64,000 bases of DNA from CAKZKT01 sp034434235 (GTDB taxonomy: Bacteria > Chloroflexota > Anaerolineae > CG2-30-64-16), in contig DAOTZV010000048.1 in the NCBI GenBank assembly GCA_034434235.1, positions 1-64,000 of the forward strand, read 5' to 3'. Positions 21,644 through 29,762 of the stretch are shown piece by piece. The notes beneath the pieces are model-generated. The model was not told where the DNA came from, searched no databases, and was given only the letters and a program-made list of their open reading frames with translations. How positions within the stretch are numbered: the first letter of the stretch is position 1; each line of letters starts with the position of its first letter. The position numbers and the translations under genes were made by a program.

Positions 21644-21746
21644 CGGCAGGTCGGATAGTCATGCCGTCTGATGGTCGCGTCGTGTCCAGGCCCACAGCAA
21701 GGGCGGTCGGCCGGGCTATCTGGCCGGGCGACTCTGTGACTTCTGC

Positions 21747-21827
21747 GCCGACGTGGCGGAATGGCAGACGCGACAGACTTAGGATCTGTTGCCGCAAGGC
21801 GTGGGGGTTCAAATCCCCCCGTCGGCA
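21747..21827 (+). tRNA. tRNA-Leu (TAG)
   Basis: A class II tRNA with acceptor GCCGACG/CGTCGGC, anticodon TAG at 21780-21782, a long variable arm (TGCCGCAAGGCG) and T-arm GGGGGTTCAAATCCCCC. CCA is not encoded. Confidence 0.96.
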
Positions 21828-21839
21828 CCTGAACAGGAT

Positions 21840-21911
21840 GGGCCCGTAGCCGAGCGGGAAGGCGCCTCCCTTGCACGGAGGAGATCACCGGTTCGAATCC
21901 GGTCGGGTCCA
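21840..21911 (+). tRNA. tRNA-Ala (TGC)
   Basis: Acceptor GGGCCCG/CGGGTCC, anticodon stem CCTCC/GGAGG around CTTGCAC giving anticodon TGC, T-arm CCGGTTCGAATCCGG. CCA is not encoded. It lies 12 bases after tRNA-Leu. Confidence 0.93.
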
Positions 21912-21943
21912 CTGGCCGGGCCGCAAAACGGACGGTTTGTATC

Positions 21944-21971
21944 TTGACAGGCGAAACGAAATGCGTATAAT
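21944..21971 (+). promoter_or_regulatory. Promoter for tRNA-Gly
   Basis: TTGACA (21944-21949), 16 bases, TATAAT (21966-21971), 29 bases ahead of the tRNA-Gly gene. The tRNA cluster is therefore not one transcript with the upstream tRNAs only. Confidence 0.85.
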
Positions 21972-22000
21972 AAGCTCAGTCGCCGGTTGATGCGACGCAT

Positions 22001-22072
<72 letters not shown>

Positions 22073-22083
22073 CTGATGCTGAG

Positions 22084-22134
22084 CTGGAAGCGTAGGCTGG
22101 TGCGCACCGGCTGATGGCTTCCAGTTTTCGTTTC
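22084..22134 (+). terminator. Intrinsic terminator after tRNA-Gly
   Basis: CTGGAAGC (22084-22091) pairs with GCTTCCAG (22117-22124), with an inner GC-rich stem around GGTGCGCACC. TTTTCGTTTC follows directly. Confidence 0.8.
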
Positions 22135-22142
22135 AGCGCTTC

Positions 22143-22175
22143 ACGTGCCAGCACCTGGGAGGGTGCCTGGCACGT
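22143..22175. repeat. CACGTGCC hairpin element, copy 1
   Basis: ACGTGCCA-GCACC pairs with GGTGC-C-TGGCACGT, with one bulge. It is the same element as at 49173-49208 and 63133-63168, always in non-coding DNA. Confidence 0.8.
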
Positions 22176-22199
22176 CCGGCAGGCCATTTTCAGGTTAGC

Positions 22200-22272
22200 G
22201 CCGAGGTAGCTCAGTTGGTAGAGCACGCGACTGAAAATTGCGGTGTCCCCAGTTCAAGTCTGGGCCTCGGCA
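22200..22272 (+). tRNA. tRNA-Phe (GAA)
   Basis: Acceptor GCCGAGG/CCTCGGC, D-arm AGCTCAGTTGGTAGAGC, anticodon loop CTGAAAA giving GAA, T-arm with AGTTCAAGTCT. CCA is not encoded. Confidence 0.95.
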
Positions 22273-22289
22273 CTCTCCCCTCCCGACGT

Positions 22290-22360
22290 TCGGGGGTCGT
22301 TCAACGGCAGGACCGGAGCCTTTGGAGCTCCTTATCGGGGTTCGAATCCCTGCCCCCGAG
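22290..22360 (+). tRNA. tRNA-Gln (TTG)
   Basis: Acceptor TCGGGGG/CCCCCGA, anticodon stem GGAGC/GCTCC around CTTTGGA giving TTG, T-arm GGGGTTCGAATCCCT. U1-A72 at the acceptor end is typical of tRNA-Gln. CCA is not encoded. Confidence 0.94.
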
Positions 22361-22425
22361 TGAATGCAGGGCCGCAAACGAGTTCCGTTTGCATCGGCGA
22401 CGCCCGAACTGAATTCATTCTTTAT

Positions 22426-22499
22426 GGTGGCCATAGCTCAATCGGCAGAGCATCTGGTTGTGGCCCAGAAGGTTGCGGGTTCAAGCCCCACTGGCCACC
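22426..22499 (+). tRNA. tRNA-His (GTG)
   Basis: Anticodon stem TCTGG/CCAGA around TTGTGGC gives GTG. The 7-bp acceptor GTGGCCA/TGGCCAC is preceded by an encoded G (22426) that pairs with C at 22499, the G-1:C73 identity pair of tRNA-His. Confidence 0.95.
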
Positions 22500-22513
22500 C
22501 CTTCAAGTTTGCG

Positions 22514-22552
22514 TGCCCGGCTTCTCTTTGTCCAGCCGGGCATTGTTTTTTA
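22514..22552 (+). terminator. Intrinsic terminator of the tRNA cluster
   Basis: TGCCCGGCT (22514-22522) pairs with AGCCGGGCA (22534-22542), followed by TTGTTTTTT. Confidence 0.9.
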
Positions 22553-22629
22553 ATGTGGCCGCATCAGTTGTGGCCGTTGAGCCGACGTCTCGGCTTGAGG
22601 CGTCGTGCTCCTGAGCAGGGAGTGCAGGA

Positions 22630-23157
22630 ATGGCGGCCGCGGCGCAGCGCGTGCTGGTGTTAAATGCCACCTACGAACCGCTCAGCATCATCTCGGTGAA
22701 GCGGGCCCTGGTCTTGCTCCTCAAGGAGAAGGCCGAGCTGATCGAGTGCGCCGAAGAGCGGCTCCATGCCGCGCGCACTTCGATCCCCGTGCCGCTGGTG
22801 ATCCGCCTGGTCTACTACGTGCGCATCCCGCGCCAGGTGACGATGGCGCCCACGCGACGCTCGGTGCTCCTGCGCGATAACCATACCTGCCAGTATTGCG
22901 GCGCCACCGGCGCGCAGGCCATCCTCACCATGGATCACCTGTTGCCGCGCAGCCGGGGCGGCGAGACCACCTGGGAGAACGTCGTGACGGCCTGTCGGGC
23001 CTGCAACATGCGCAAGGGCGATCGCACGCCGGAAGAGGCGGGCATGACGCTGCGCCGACGGCCGGGCCGGCCGCACTATCTGGCCTTCCTCCTGTTGGGC
23101 GAGGCGACCATCCGCGATGCCTGGGGCAAGTACGTGTTCTCGGCGAAGCCCGAATGA
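22630..23157 (+). CDS. HNH endonuclease family protein
   Basis: 175 residues. The C-terminal half is a zinc-ribbon HNH nuclease domain: CQYCGA...TMDHLLPRSRGG...WENVVTACRACNMRKGDRTPEEA, with two CxxC pairs and the HNH histidine/asparagine. The N-terminal part (VLVLNATYEPLSIISVKRALVLLLKEKAELIE) is the conserved segment of stand-alone HNH proteins of unknown cellular role, common in Chloroflexota, actinobacteria and cyanobacteria. It is not obviously phage- or intron-encoded here. A perfect 16-bp stem follows the gene. Confidence 0.9.
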   Translation: MAAAAQRVLVLNATYEPLSIISVKRALVLLLKEKAELIECAEERLHAARTSIPVPLVIRLVYYVRIPRQVTMAPTRRSVLLRDNHTCQYCGATGAQAILTMDHLLPRSRGGETTWENVVTACRACNMRKGDRTPEEAGMTLRRRPGRPHYLAFLLLGEATIRDAWGKYVFSAKPE

Positions 23158-23191
23158 GCCGTTTTTGCCGGGCGCAGAGCACAGAAAAGAC

Positions 23192-23227
23192 AAGAGGGGG
23201 GACGGGCCGAAGCCCGTCCCCCCTCTT
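23192..23227. terminator. Perfect 16-bp stem after the HNH gene
   Basis: AAGAGGGGGGACGGGC (23192-23207), four-base loop, then its exact complement to 23227. Only a short T-rich end (CTCTT) follows on the plus strand. On the minus strand TCTTTTC follows, so it could work in either direction. Confidence 0.75.
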
Positions 23228-23233
23228 GCTGGG

Positions 23234-23342
23234 CACCGTAGCACTACCTATCCAACCGAGGTGATGCTACGGTGCCGCGTTTGGTACTACGTTCGTCCAT
23301 TAGCATCACCTCCTCGGCTGTAGGATAGCAAAGGGAGGTGCT
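23234..23342. repeat. Paired inverted repeats before the manA-like gene
   Basis: CACCGTAGCA (23234-23243) pairs with TGCTACGGTG (23265-23274). A second pair, AGCATCACCTCC and GGGAGGTGCT (about 23304-23342), follows. Together with the stem at 23192 these fill the 260-base gap between the HNH and isomerase genes. The role is unknown; a structured leader is possible. Confidence 0.5.
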
Positions 23343-23418
23343 CTTGCGAGCCACCATATTATCGCCTATCTCGGCCAACCTGTCAAATCGGGTCGGGCCG
23401 GGAAGAGGAGCCGTTTCC

Positions 23419-24426
23419 ATGTCCGACCCCATGCTCTATCCCCTCACCTTCACCCCTGTCCTGCGCGACTATCTCTGGGGCGGCCGACGCCTGGAGACCC
23501 TATTCGGCCGGCGCCTGCCTCCGGGCATCATCGCCGAGAGCTGGGAGATCTCCGGCCACCCGAGCGGCTCGACCGTGGCCGAGGCGGGCTACTGGCAGGG
23601 GCAACCGCTGCCGGCCATCCAGGAGGCGCTCGGCGAGCGGCTGGTGGGCGCGCGCGGCGGTTGGGCGCTGGCCCGGCGCAAGTTCCCTCTGCTGATCAAG
23701 CTGCTGGACGCCCGGCAGGATCTCTCGGTGCAGGTGCATCCCGACGATGCCTATGCGCTGGCGCATGAGAACGGCGAGCTGGGCAAGACCGAGATGTGGT
23801 ACGTCCTGCACGCCGACGAGGGGACGGAGCTGATTCGCGGCTTGCAGCCGGGCGTCGATCGGCAGATGTTTCTGCGGGCGGTGGCGGAGGGCACTTTGCC
23901 CGCGCTCCTGCGCCGCGAGCCGGTGCGCGCCGGCCAGGTGTTCGACGTGCCGGCCGGCACCGTGCACGCGCTGCTTGCCGGCGCGGTCGTCGCCGAGATC
24001 CAGCAGAACTCCGATGCCACCTATCGCATCTACGACTGGGGCCGCGTCGGCGCGGACGGCCGGCCCCGGCCCCTGCACATCGAGAAGGCGCTGGAGGTGA
24101 TAGACTTCGCCGGCCGCGGCGGCCAGAGCGTCCCTTGCTTGCTCCAGGACGGCGCGGGCCTCCGCCGGGTGGAGGTCGTGCGCAACCGCTATTTCGTGGT
24201 GGAAACGCTGCACATGGACGCCGGCGCACGCTTTCCCGCCGCGTGCGACGGCGCCACGCTCGAGGTCTGGGGATGTGTCGCCGGCCGGGCGGCCGTGGAG
24301 TGGGAGGGCGGAACGGTGCCGCTGCCGGCCGTCCGCTTCGCGTTGTTGCCGGCCGCGCTCGGCGCGTTCGCGGTCACGGCCCTGGAGCCGTGCACCTGCC
24401 TGCGGACCTACCTGCCGGAAGCGTGA
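23419..24426 (+). CDS. manA: Mannose-6-phosphate isomerase, class I type
   Basis: 335 residues, cupin metalloenzyme. Metal-site segments are visible: VQVHPDDAYA, GKTEMWYV, GTVHAL and IQQNSDATYRIYDWGR. This compact form, the Firmicutes/Chloroflexota YvyI/Pmi type, interconverts mannose-6-phosphate and fructose-6-phosphate. It lacks the large helical insertion of E. coli ManA. The start at 23419 has AGGAG about 10 bases upstream. It converges on glgB with only 22 bases between stops. Confidence 0.9.
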   Translation: MSDPMLYPLTFTPVLRDYLWGGRRLETLFGRRLPPGIIAESWEISGHPSGSTVAEAGYWQGQPLPAIQEALGERLVGARGGWALARRKFPLLIKLLDARQDLSVQVHPDDAYALAHENGELGKTEMWYVLHADEGTELIRGLQPGVDRQMFLRAVAEGTLPALLRREPVRAGQVFDVPAGTVHALLAGAVVAEIQQNSDATYRIYDWGRVGADGRPRPLHIEKALEVIDFAGRGGQSVPCLLQDGAGLRRVEVVRNRYFVVETLHMDAGARFPAACDGATLEVWGCVAGRAAVEWEGGTVPLPAVRFALLPAALGAFAVTALEPCTCLRTYLPEA

Positions 24427-24448
24427 TCGTTCTCTGGCCGTGTCGGGG

Positions 24449-26686
24449 TTACTGCGCAGCGTCTTGCGCGGAAGCGGCCGGCTTGAGGATCACGACGGCG
24501 AGGGGCGGCAACGTCAGCTCGATGGAATAGGGCTGGGTCTGCCACTTGATCGGCTGCGCGATCAGCGGCTCGGGGTTGCGCACATCGCTGCCGAAGTACT
24601 CGGCCGCGTCGCTGTTCAAGATCTCCCGATAGGCCCCCAGCTCGGGCACGCCCAGCCGATAGCCCGGCCGCACGACCGGCGTGAAGTTGGCTGCGACCAC
24701 CAGGAAATCCGCGCGTTCCTTTCCCCGGCGGATGTACGAGATGACGCTGTGCTCCCAGTCGTTGGGGTCAATCCACTCGAAGCCCTGCCAGTCGAAGTCC
24801 CGCTCGTGCAACGCCCCCTCGTTGACATACAGCCGATTCAGGTCGGCCAGCCAGCGCTGGAGCTTCCGGTGCGGTTCCGGGCCGTGGGGAACGCCGCCCG
24901 GCTCGAGCAGGTGCCAGTCCAGGCTGCGCGCCTCGCTCCACTCGCGCCATTGGCCGAAGTCCTGGCCCATGAAGAGCAGCTTCTTGCCGGGGTGCGTCCA
25001 CATGAAGCCGTAGTAGAGGCGCAGGTTGGCGAACTTCTGCCACAGATCGCCCGGCATCTTATCTATCATGGCGCGCTTGAGGTGAACCACCTCGTCGTGC
25101 GAGATCGGCAGGATGAAGTTCTCGCTGAACGCGTACATCAGCCCGAAGGTCAGCTTCTGGTGATGGTACTTGCGGTAGAGCGGATCCTTCTGGATGTAGT
25201 CCAGGGTGTCGTTCATCCAGCCCATGTTCCACTTGAACGTGAAGCCCAGGCCGCCCAGGTAAGTGGGCCGGGTGACGCTGGGGAACGCCGTGGACTCCTC
25301 GGCGATGGTGACGGCGCCCTCGTGCAGCTCGTACACCTTTTCGTTGAGCCGGCGCAGGAACGCGATGGCCTCCAGGTTTTCCCGGCCGCCGTATTCGTTG
25401 GGGAGCCATTCGGTGCGGCCGTAGTCGCGATAGAGCATCGAGGCGACGGCGTCCACGCGCAGCCCGTCGACGTGATACTTCTCCAGCCAGAACAGGGCGC
25501 TGTTGATCAGGAACTGTTGCACTTCGTTGCGCTTGTAGTTGAAGACCTTGGTGCCCCATTCCTTGTGTTCGCCCAGCCGGCTGTCGGCGTATTCGTACAG
25601 CGCGGTGCCGTCGAACATGGCCAGGCCGTAATCGTTCTTGGGGAAGTGCGCCGGCACCCAGTCGAGGATGACGCCGATGCCGTTTTGGTGCAACGTATCC
25701 ACGAAGTCCTGGAAGTCGTCGGGCGTGCCGAAGCGGCTGGTCGGCGCGAAGTAGCCGGTGACCTGATAGCCCCACGAGGCGTCCAGCGGGTGTTCGGTGA
25801 CGGGGAGCAGCTCGACGTGGGTATAGCCCTGTTGTTTGACGTAGGCGGCCAGTTTCTGGGCCAGGTCGCGGTAGCTCAGATACCCGTTCGATTCGGGCAC
25901 GCGCATCCACGATCCCAGGTGCACCTCGTAGATCGCCATCGCCGCGTCGAGGCCGTTCGCCTGTCGGCGCCGGGCCATCCACTCCTGGTCTCGCCAGACG
26001 TGTTTTTCGATGTTCCAGACGATGGAGGCCGTCTTGGGGCGCACCTCGGCGTAGAAGCCCTGGGGATCGGCCTTCAGGAGAAGGGCGCCGCTCTGCGTGC
26101 GGATCTCGTACTTGTACAGCGCGCCCTCGGCCACGCCGGGCACGAACAGCTCCCAGATGCCCGAGCTGCCCCGCTCGCGCATGGGATGGCGCCGGCCGTC
26201 CCAGGCATTGAAATCGCCGACCACGCTCACCCGCGCGGCGTTGGGTGCCCACACCGCAAACAGGCATCCCGGCACATCCCCCAGCGTCATCAGGTGCGCG
26301 CCGAGCTTATCGAAGGTACGGAAATGGTTCCCCTCGTTGAAGAGCTGGAGGTCGAGGTCGCCCAACACCGGCAGGAAGCTGTACGGGTCGGCGATCAGGC
26401 TTTCCTCTCCCGTCTTCTCCAGGATGCGCAGCCGATAGCCGAAGATTTCGTTCCGCTCGGGAAAGAGGGCTTCGAAGAAGTCGGTGCCCTCTTTGCGGTG
26501 CATCGGCCGGGGATCGCCGGCCATCGGCACCACCCACACCTGTTCGGCCTGGGGCAGGAACGCGCGCACCGCCACCGCCGGCCGGCCCTCCAGTTCGATC
26601 AGATGGGCGCCCAACACCTCGAAGGGGTCATGGTGTTGCACCTGGAGGATTCGTTCGAGCTGGTCTTGCGTCACCGTGAACTGCAT
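24449..26686 (-). CDS. glgB: 1,4-alpha-glucan branching enzyme
   Basis: 745 residues. It forms alpha-1,6 branches in glycogen. It has the N-terminal branching-enzyme domain and CBM48 (VVGDFNAWDGRRHPM). The GH13 regions are DWVPAHFP, GLRVDAVASMLYRDYGR (nucleophile Asp), TIAEESTAFP (acid Glu) and LPISHDEVVH. Length and motifs match GlgB closely. The start at 26686 follows GGAGG. A promoter with TTGACG-N17-TATACT lies about 50 bases upstream. Confidence 0.97.
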   Translation of the reverse strand: MQFTVTQDQLERILQVQHHDPFEVLGAHLIELEGRPAVAVRAFLPQAEQVWVVPMAGDPRPMHRKEGTDFFEALFPERNEIFGYRLRILEKTGEESLIADPYSFLPVLGDLDLQLFNEGNHFRTFDKLGAHLMTLGDVPGCLFAVWAPNAARVSVVGDFNAWDGRRHPMRERGSSGIWELFVPGVAEGALYKYEIRTQSGALLLKADPQGFYAEVRPKTASIVWNIEKHVWRDQEWMARRRQANGLDAAMAIYEVHLGSWMRVPESNGYLSYRDLAQKLAAYVKQQGYTHVELLPVTEHPLDASWGYQVTGYFAPTSRFGTPDDFQDFVDTLHQNGIGVILDWVPAHFPKNDYGLAMFDGTALYEYADSRLGEHKEWGTKVFNYKRNEVQQFLINSALFWLEKYHVDGLRVDAVASMLYRDYGRTEWLPNEYGGRENLEAIAFLRRLNEKVYELHEGAVTIAEESTAFPSVTRPTYLGGLGFTFKWNMGWMNDTLDYIQKDPLYRKYHHQKLTFGLMYAFSENFILPISHDEVVHLKRAMIDKMPGDLWQKFANLRLYYGFMWTHPGKKLLFMGQDFGQWREWSEARSLDWHLLEPGGVPHGPEPHRKLQRWLADLNRLYVNEGALHERDFDWQGFEWIDPNDWEHSVISYIRRGKERADFLVVAANFTPVVRPGYRLGVPELGAYREILNSDAAEYFGSDVRNPEPLIAQPIKWQTQPYSIELTLPPLAVVILKPAASAQDAAQ

Positions 26687-26737
26687 GATTGCCTCCCTGG
26701 CGGCGTGGATGGGGGGATTGGACATCAACCATTGAAA

Positions 26738-26766
26738 AGTATAGCACGGAGGAGGAAGGACGTCAA
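26738..26766 (-). promoter_or_regulatory. Promoter for glgB
   Basis: On the minus strand TTGACG (complement of 26761-26766), 17 bases, TATACT (complement of 26738-26743). Confidence 0.85.
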
Positions 26767-26833
26767 AACACCGGAAGCTGGGGGCTGGAAGCTGGGGCCT
26801 GGAGGATCTCATTCGCTCTCCGGCATCCAGAAT

Positions 26834-26863
26834 TTGACAGCCCAGCTACCCTTGTGCTAAACT
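26834..26863 (+). promoter_or_regulatory. Promoter for the GntR regulator
   Basis: TTGACA (26834-26839), 18 bases, TAAACT (26858-26863). The -10 is imperfect. The operator-like palindrome at 26870-26885 would cover the start of transcription. Confidence 0.65.
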
Positions 26864-26869
26864 CTCATT

Positions 26870-26885
26870 ACTGGTCTATACCGGT
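26870..26885 (+). promoter_or_regulatory. DasR/NagR-like operator
   Basis: ACTGGTCTATACCGGT, 19 bases before the regulator's ATG. It closely resembles the dre site consensus of DasR/NagR-type HutC regulators (TGGTCTAGACCA core). The adjacent gene encodes such a regulator, so autoregulation is likely. Confidence 0.7.
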
Positions 26886-26903
26886 TCGTAGCAGGTGGCT
26901 CCC

Positions 26904-27647
26904 ATGCAATTACGGCCGGAAGCGCCCGATCCGTTGTATCTTCAGCTCAAGGATTCTCTGGTCGCCGATATCCGCGCAGGTCGCTACGGCGTGCATCAGC
27001 GGCTGCCGTCGGAGCGCGAGCTTTCGCAGCACTACGGCGTCAGTCGGATGACGGCCCGCCAGGCGCTGTTGGAGCTGGCGCGCGATGGCATCGTGTACAC
27101 GCGCATCGGCAAGGGGACCTTTGTTGCGGAACCGAAGATTGACCAGCAGTTGCGGACCTTGACCGGCTTCTCGAAAGATGTGCGGGCGCGCGGAGGCCAT
27201 CCGACCAGTCGGGTGCTGGAGGCGAAGGTGATCGTGCCGCCGGTCGAGGTCGCCGACCGGCTGCGCCTGACGCCGGGCGTTGATCGGGTGTCCTGCTTGA
27301 GCCGCCTGCGCCTGGCCGATGGCTTGCCGCTGGCCATCGAGACCGCCTATCTGCCCCTGAGCCTGTGCCCGAACCTGCTCGACCACGACTTCTCGGTCGA
27401 GTCGTTGTACAGCGTGCTGGAAAACGAGTACGGCCTGCGGTTGACCCAGGCCGAACAGACCATCGAGGCGGGCCTGGCCACCGCCCGCGAGCTGGAGCTG
27501 TTGGAGCTGATACCGCCCGCGGCGGTGCTGCGCATGCAGCGCCTCACGTTGGCCGACGCGTTGCCCGTCGAGTACGTCTTGTCGGTCTATCGGGGTGATC
27601 GCTACAAGTTCCGGTCGGTCTTGCAGGCCGGCCAGGATGTCGCATGA
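26904..27647 (+). CDS. GntR/HutC-family regulator
   Basis: 247 residues from the ATG at 26904. The N-terminal winged helix (LPSERELSQHYGVSRMTARQALLELARDGIVYTRIGKGTFV) is followed by a UTRA effector domain, about residues 90-240. HutC-type members sense sugars or amino-sugar phosphates. A DasR-like operator lies just upstream, and genes for hexosaminidase, AnmK and an amino-sugar kinase follow within 18 kb. An amino-sugar-phosphate effector is therefore a reasonable inference. A GTG at 26895 would add three residues. Confidence 0.9.
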   Translation: MQLRPEAPDPLYLQLKDSLVADIRAGRYGVHQRLPSERELSQHYGVSRMTARQALLELARDGIVYTRIGKGTFVAEPKIDQQLRTLTGFSKDVRARGGHPTSRVLEAKVIVPPVEVADRLRLTPGVDRVSCLSRLRLADGLPLAIETAYLPLSLCPNLLDHDFSVESLYSVLENEYGLRLTQAEQTIEAGLATARELELLELIPPAAVLRMQRLTLADALPVEYVLSVYRGDRYKFRSVLQAGQDVA

Positions 27648-27778
27648 ATTTCTCGGGGCGGGAGTTTTTTCCCTTCTTTTTGTGGTATAATAGCCATCGT
27701 AGATCCTCTCAATAATCCGGGGAGACGGCGGTCGCAGACCGCCTATGAGCCTGAAATGCTCTTGGAGGGAGGTTCGTC

Positions 27779-28867
27779 GTGACTACCACCATCACCGAAG
27801 CCCGCGCGCCGGCCGCCGGGGCCGGCGTCTCCGTGGGCAACCTGATCAGGCGGGTGGCGCGCAATTACGTCCTGCGACGCTTCGTCGTGGCCTTCGTCAA
27901 GATCTTCATCGTCGTGACACTCACCTTCTTCTTGATCCGTCTGATGCCGACCAACCCGGTCGAGGTATACATCAACGAGCTGATCACGCAATACGGCATG
28001 TCGGCCGACGAAGCGCGCAACCAGGCCGCGGCCCTGTTGGCGATCGATCTCAATGCGCCGTTGAGCCAGCAGTACTTCCAGTATATGAAGGGGCTGGTAC
28101 AGGGCAATCTGGGCACCTCCTTCCGTTCCAAGGGCACCCCGGTCAATGCCATGATCGCGCAATTCCTGCCCTGGACGCTCTTCAGCGTCGGCGTCTCCTT
28201 GTTGATCAGCTTTACGCTGGGCATGCTCCTGGGCATGTATTCGGCCTATCGCCGCGAATCGGTGGGCGATCACGTGATCACAACCCTTTCCTCGATCTTC
28301 TCGTCCATCCCCAACTATCTGGTGGGCATCATGCTGGTCGTGCTCCTGGGCGTGCAGTGGAAGCTGTTGCCCATCACCCAGATGCGCGGCTCGATGTCGC
28401 CCGGCATGACGCCCGGCTTTACGCTCGAGTTCATCAAAGACATCTTCTTCCATGCGGCCCTGCCCATCGCCACCTATATCCTGACCACCGTCGGCGGGTG
28501 GACCCTGGCGATGAAGAGCAGCACCATCGCCACCCTGGGCGAGGACTACGTGACGGTGGCCAAGGCGCGCGGCCTCTCCGAGGGACGGATCATGACCGGC
28601 TACGTGGGCCGCAACGCGTCGTTGCCGCTCTTCACCTCGCTGGCGATCAGCGTCGGCTTCATCGTCGGCGGCTCGACCCTGATCGAGTTCATCTTCGTCT
28701 ACCAGGGGGTCGGCCAGCTCCTGTTGAACAGCATCACCAGCCGCGACTATCCGGTGATGCAGGGCATCTTTCTGATCATCACCTTTACCGTCATCCTGGC
28801 GAATCTGTTGGCCGAGTTCCTGTACAGCCGGCTCGATCCGCGCGTGCGCGTGGCAGGAGGAAAGTGA
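27779..28867 (+). CDS. Peptide ABC transporter permease, DppB type
   Basis: 362 residues, GTG start behind GGAGGGAGG. It has six membrane segments of the BPD_transp_1 fold. An N-terminal DppB signature (FLIRLMPTNP) is followed by the long periplasmic-side segment, and the ATPase-contact loop EDYVTVAKARGLSEGRIMTGYVGRNA is present. It imports oligopeptides or, in thermophilic and Chloroflexota relatives, oligosaccharides. The -10 box TATAAT at 27686-27691 has no good -35 partner. It starts a run of DppB-DppC-DppD-DppF. Confidence 0.92.
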   Translation: MTTTITEARAPAAGAGVSVGNLIRRVARNYVLRRFVVAFVKIFIVVTLTFFLIRLMPTNPVEVYINELITQYGMSADEARNQAAALLAIDLNAPLSQQYFQYMKGLVQGNLGTSFRSKGTPVNAMIAQFLPWTLFSVGVSLLISFTLGMLLGMYSAYRRESVGDHVITTLSSIFSSIPNYLVGIMLVVLLGVQWKLLPITQMRGSMSPGMTPGFTLEFIKDIFFHAALPIATYILTTVGGWTLAMKSSTIATLGEDYVTVAKARGLSEGRIMTGYVGRNASLPLFTSLAISVGFIVGGSTLIEFIFVYQGVGQLLLNSITSRDYPVMQGIFLIITFTVILANLLAEFLYSRLDPRVRVAGGK

Positions 28868-28868
28868 G

Positions 28869-29735
28869 ATGGCCGCATTCTGGCACAACGTCAAGACCAC
28901 CCTGCGGCTGTTGACGCACAACAAGGTGGGCTTCGTCGGCTTCCTGTTCGTGATCTTCTTCATTCTGCTCTCTTTCGTCGGACCGTATGTGGTGCCGCTG
29001 GATCGCACCACCAAGCTGGATGAGATCTATGCGCCGATCTCCTGGCGGCACCCGCTGGGCACCGATTTCTCCGGCCGCGATGTGTTGACCCACGTGGTGC
29101 ACGGCGGCCGCGATGTGTTGACCGTGGCGTTCCTGGCCGGCGCCATCTCGACGGCGATCGCGGTGCTCATGGGCTCGCTGAGCGCGTTGATCGGCGGCAA
29201 GGTGGACAGCGCCATCATGGGCGTGGCCGACGTGATCCTGACGATCCCGCAGTTTCCGCTGCTCATCGTGTTGGCCGGCCTGTTGCGCTTCAACAACGTG
29301 CTGATCCTGGCGGCCATCCTGGGCGTCCTCTCGTGGCCCAGCCTGTCGCGCGCCATTCGCGCCCAGGTCCTTTCCTTGCGCGAGCGCGATTTCGTGGAAG
29401 CCGCCCGCGCGCTCGACCTGGGCACGGGCCACATCATCCTGCGGGAGATCATGCCGAACATGGCCAGCTATCTGGCCGTAAGCCTGATCTTCGCCATGAC
29501 GGGCGCGGTGTATGCCCAGGTGGGCCTGGTGTTCCTCGGCCTGGTCCCGCTTTCGGGCAGCAATTGGGGCGTGATGCTGCAACTGGCCTGGACGAAGGGC
29601 GCCATCTTCTACCCGAAGGCGTTGCCCTACATCCTCTCGCCGGTCCTGGCCATCGCGCTGTTCCAGCTCTCGCTGGTCTTCGCCTCGCGCTCGCTGGAAG
29701 AGATGTTCAACCCCCGGTTGCGCACCGGCGTATGA
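28869..29735 (+). CDS. Peptide ABC transporter permease, DppC type
   Basis: 288 residues. The N-terminal single helix (VGFVGFLFVIFFILLSFVG), the HPLGTDFSGRDVLTHVVHGGR segment and the EAA loop (DFVEAARALDLGTGHIILREIMPN) are typical of DppC/OppC. It starts one base after the DppB stop, behind AGGAGG, so the two are co-translated. Confidence 0.93.
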   Translation: MAAFWHNVKTTLRLLTHNKVGFVGFLFVIFFILLSFVGPYVVPLDRTTKLDEIYAPISWRHPLGTDFSGRDVLTHVVHGGRDVLTVAFLAGAISTAIAVLMGSLSALIGGKVDSAIMGVADVILTIPQFPLLIVLAGLLRFNNVLILAAILGVLSWPSLSRAIRAQVLSLRERDFVEAARALDLGTGHIILREIMPNMASYLAVSLIFAMTGAVYAQVGLVFLGLVPLSGSNWGVMLQLAWTKGAIFYPKALPYILSPVLAIALFQLSLVFASRSLEEMFNPRLRTGV

Positions 29736-29762
29736 GATCCTGAGCCGCGGGAGATCGTGGAG

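Noticed and set aside
22630..23157. HNH gene as part of a homing intron or phage
   Set aside because: It has a conserved free-standing N-terminal domain and no intron splice structure or phage genes around it.
27672..27700. GntR operator over the -10 of the transporter operon (TGGTATAATAGCCA)
   Set aside because: Only the outer TGG/CCA matches the regulator's own operator; similarity is too weak to call a site.
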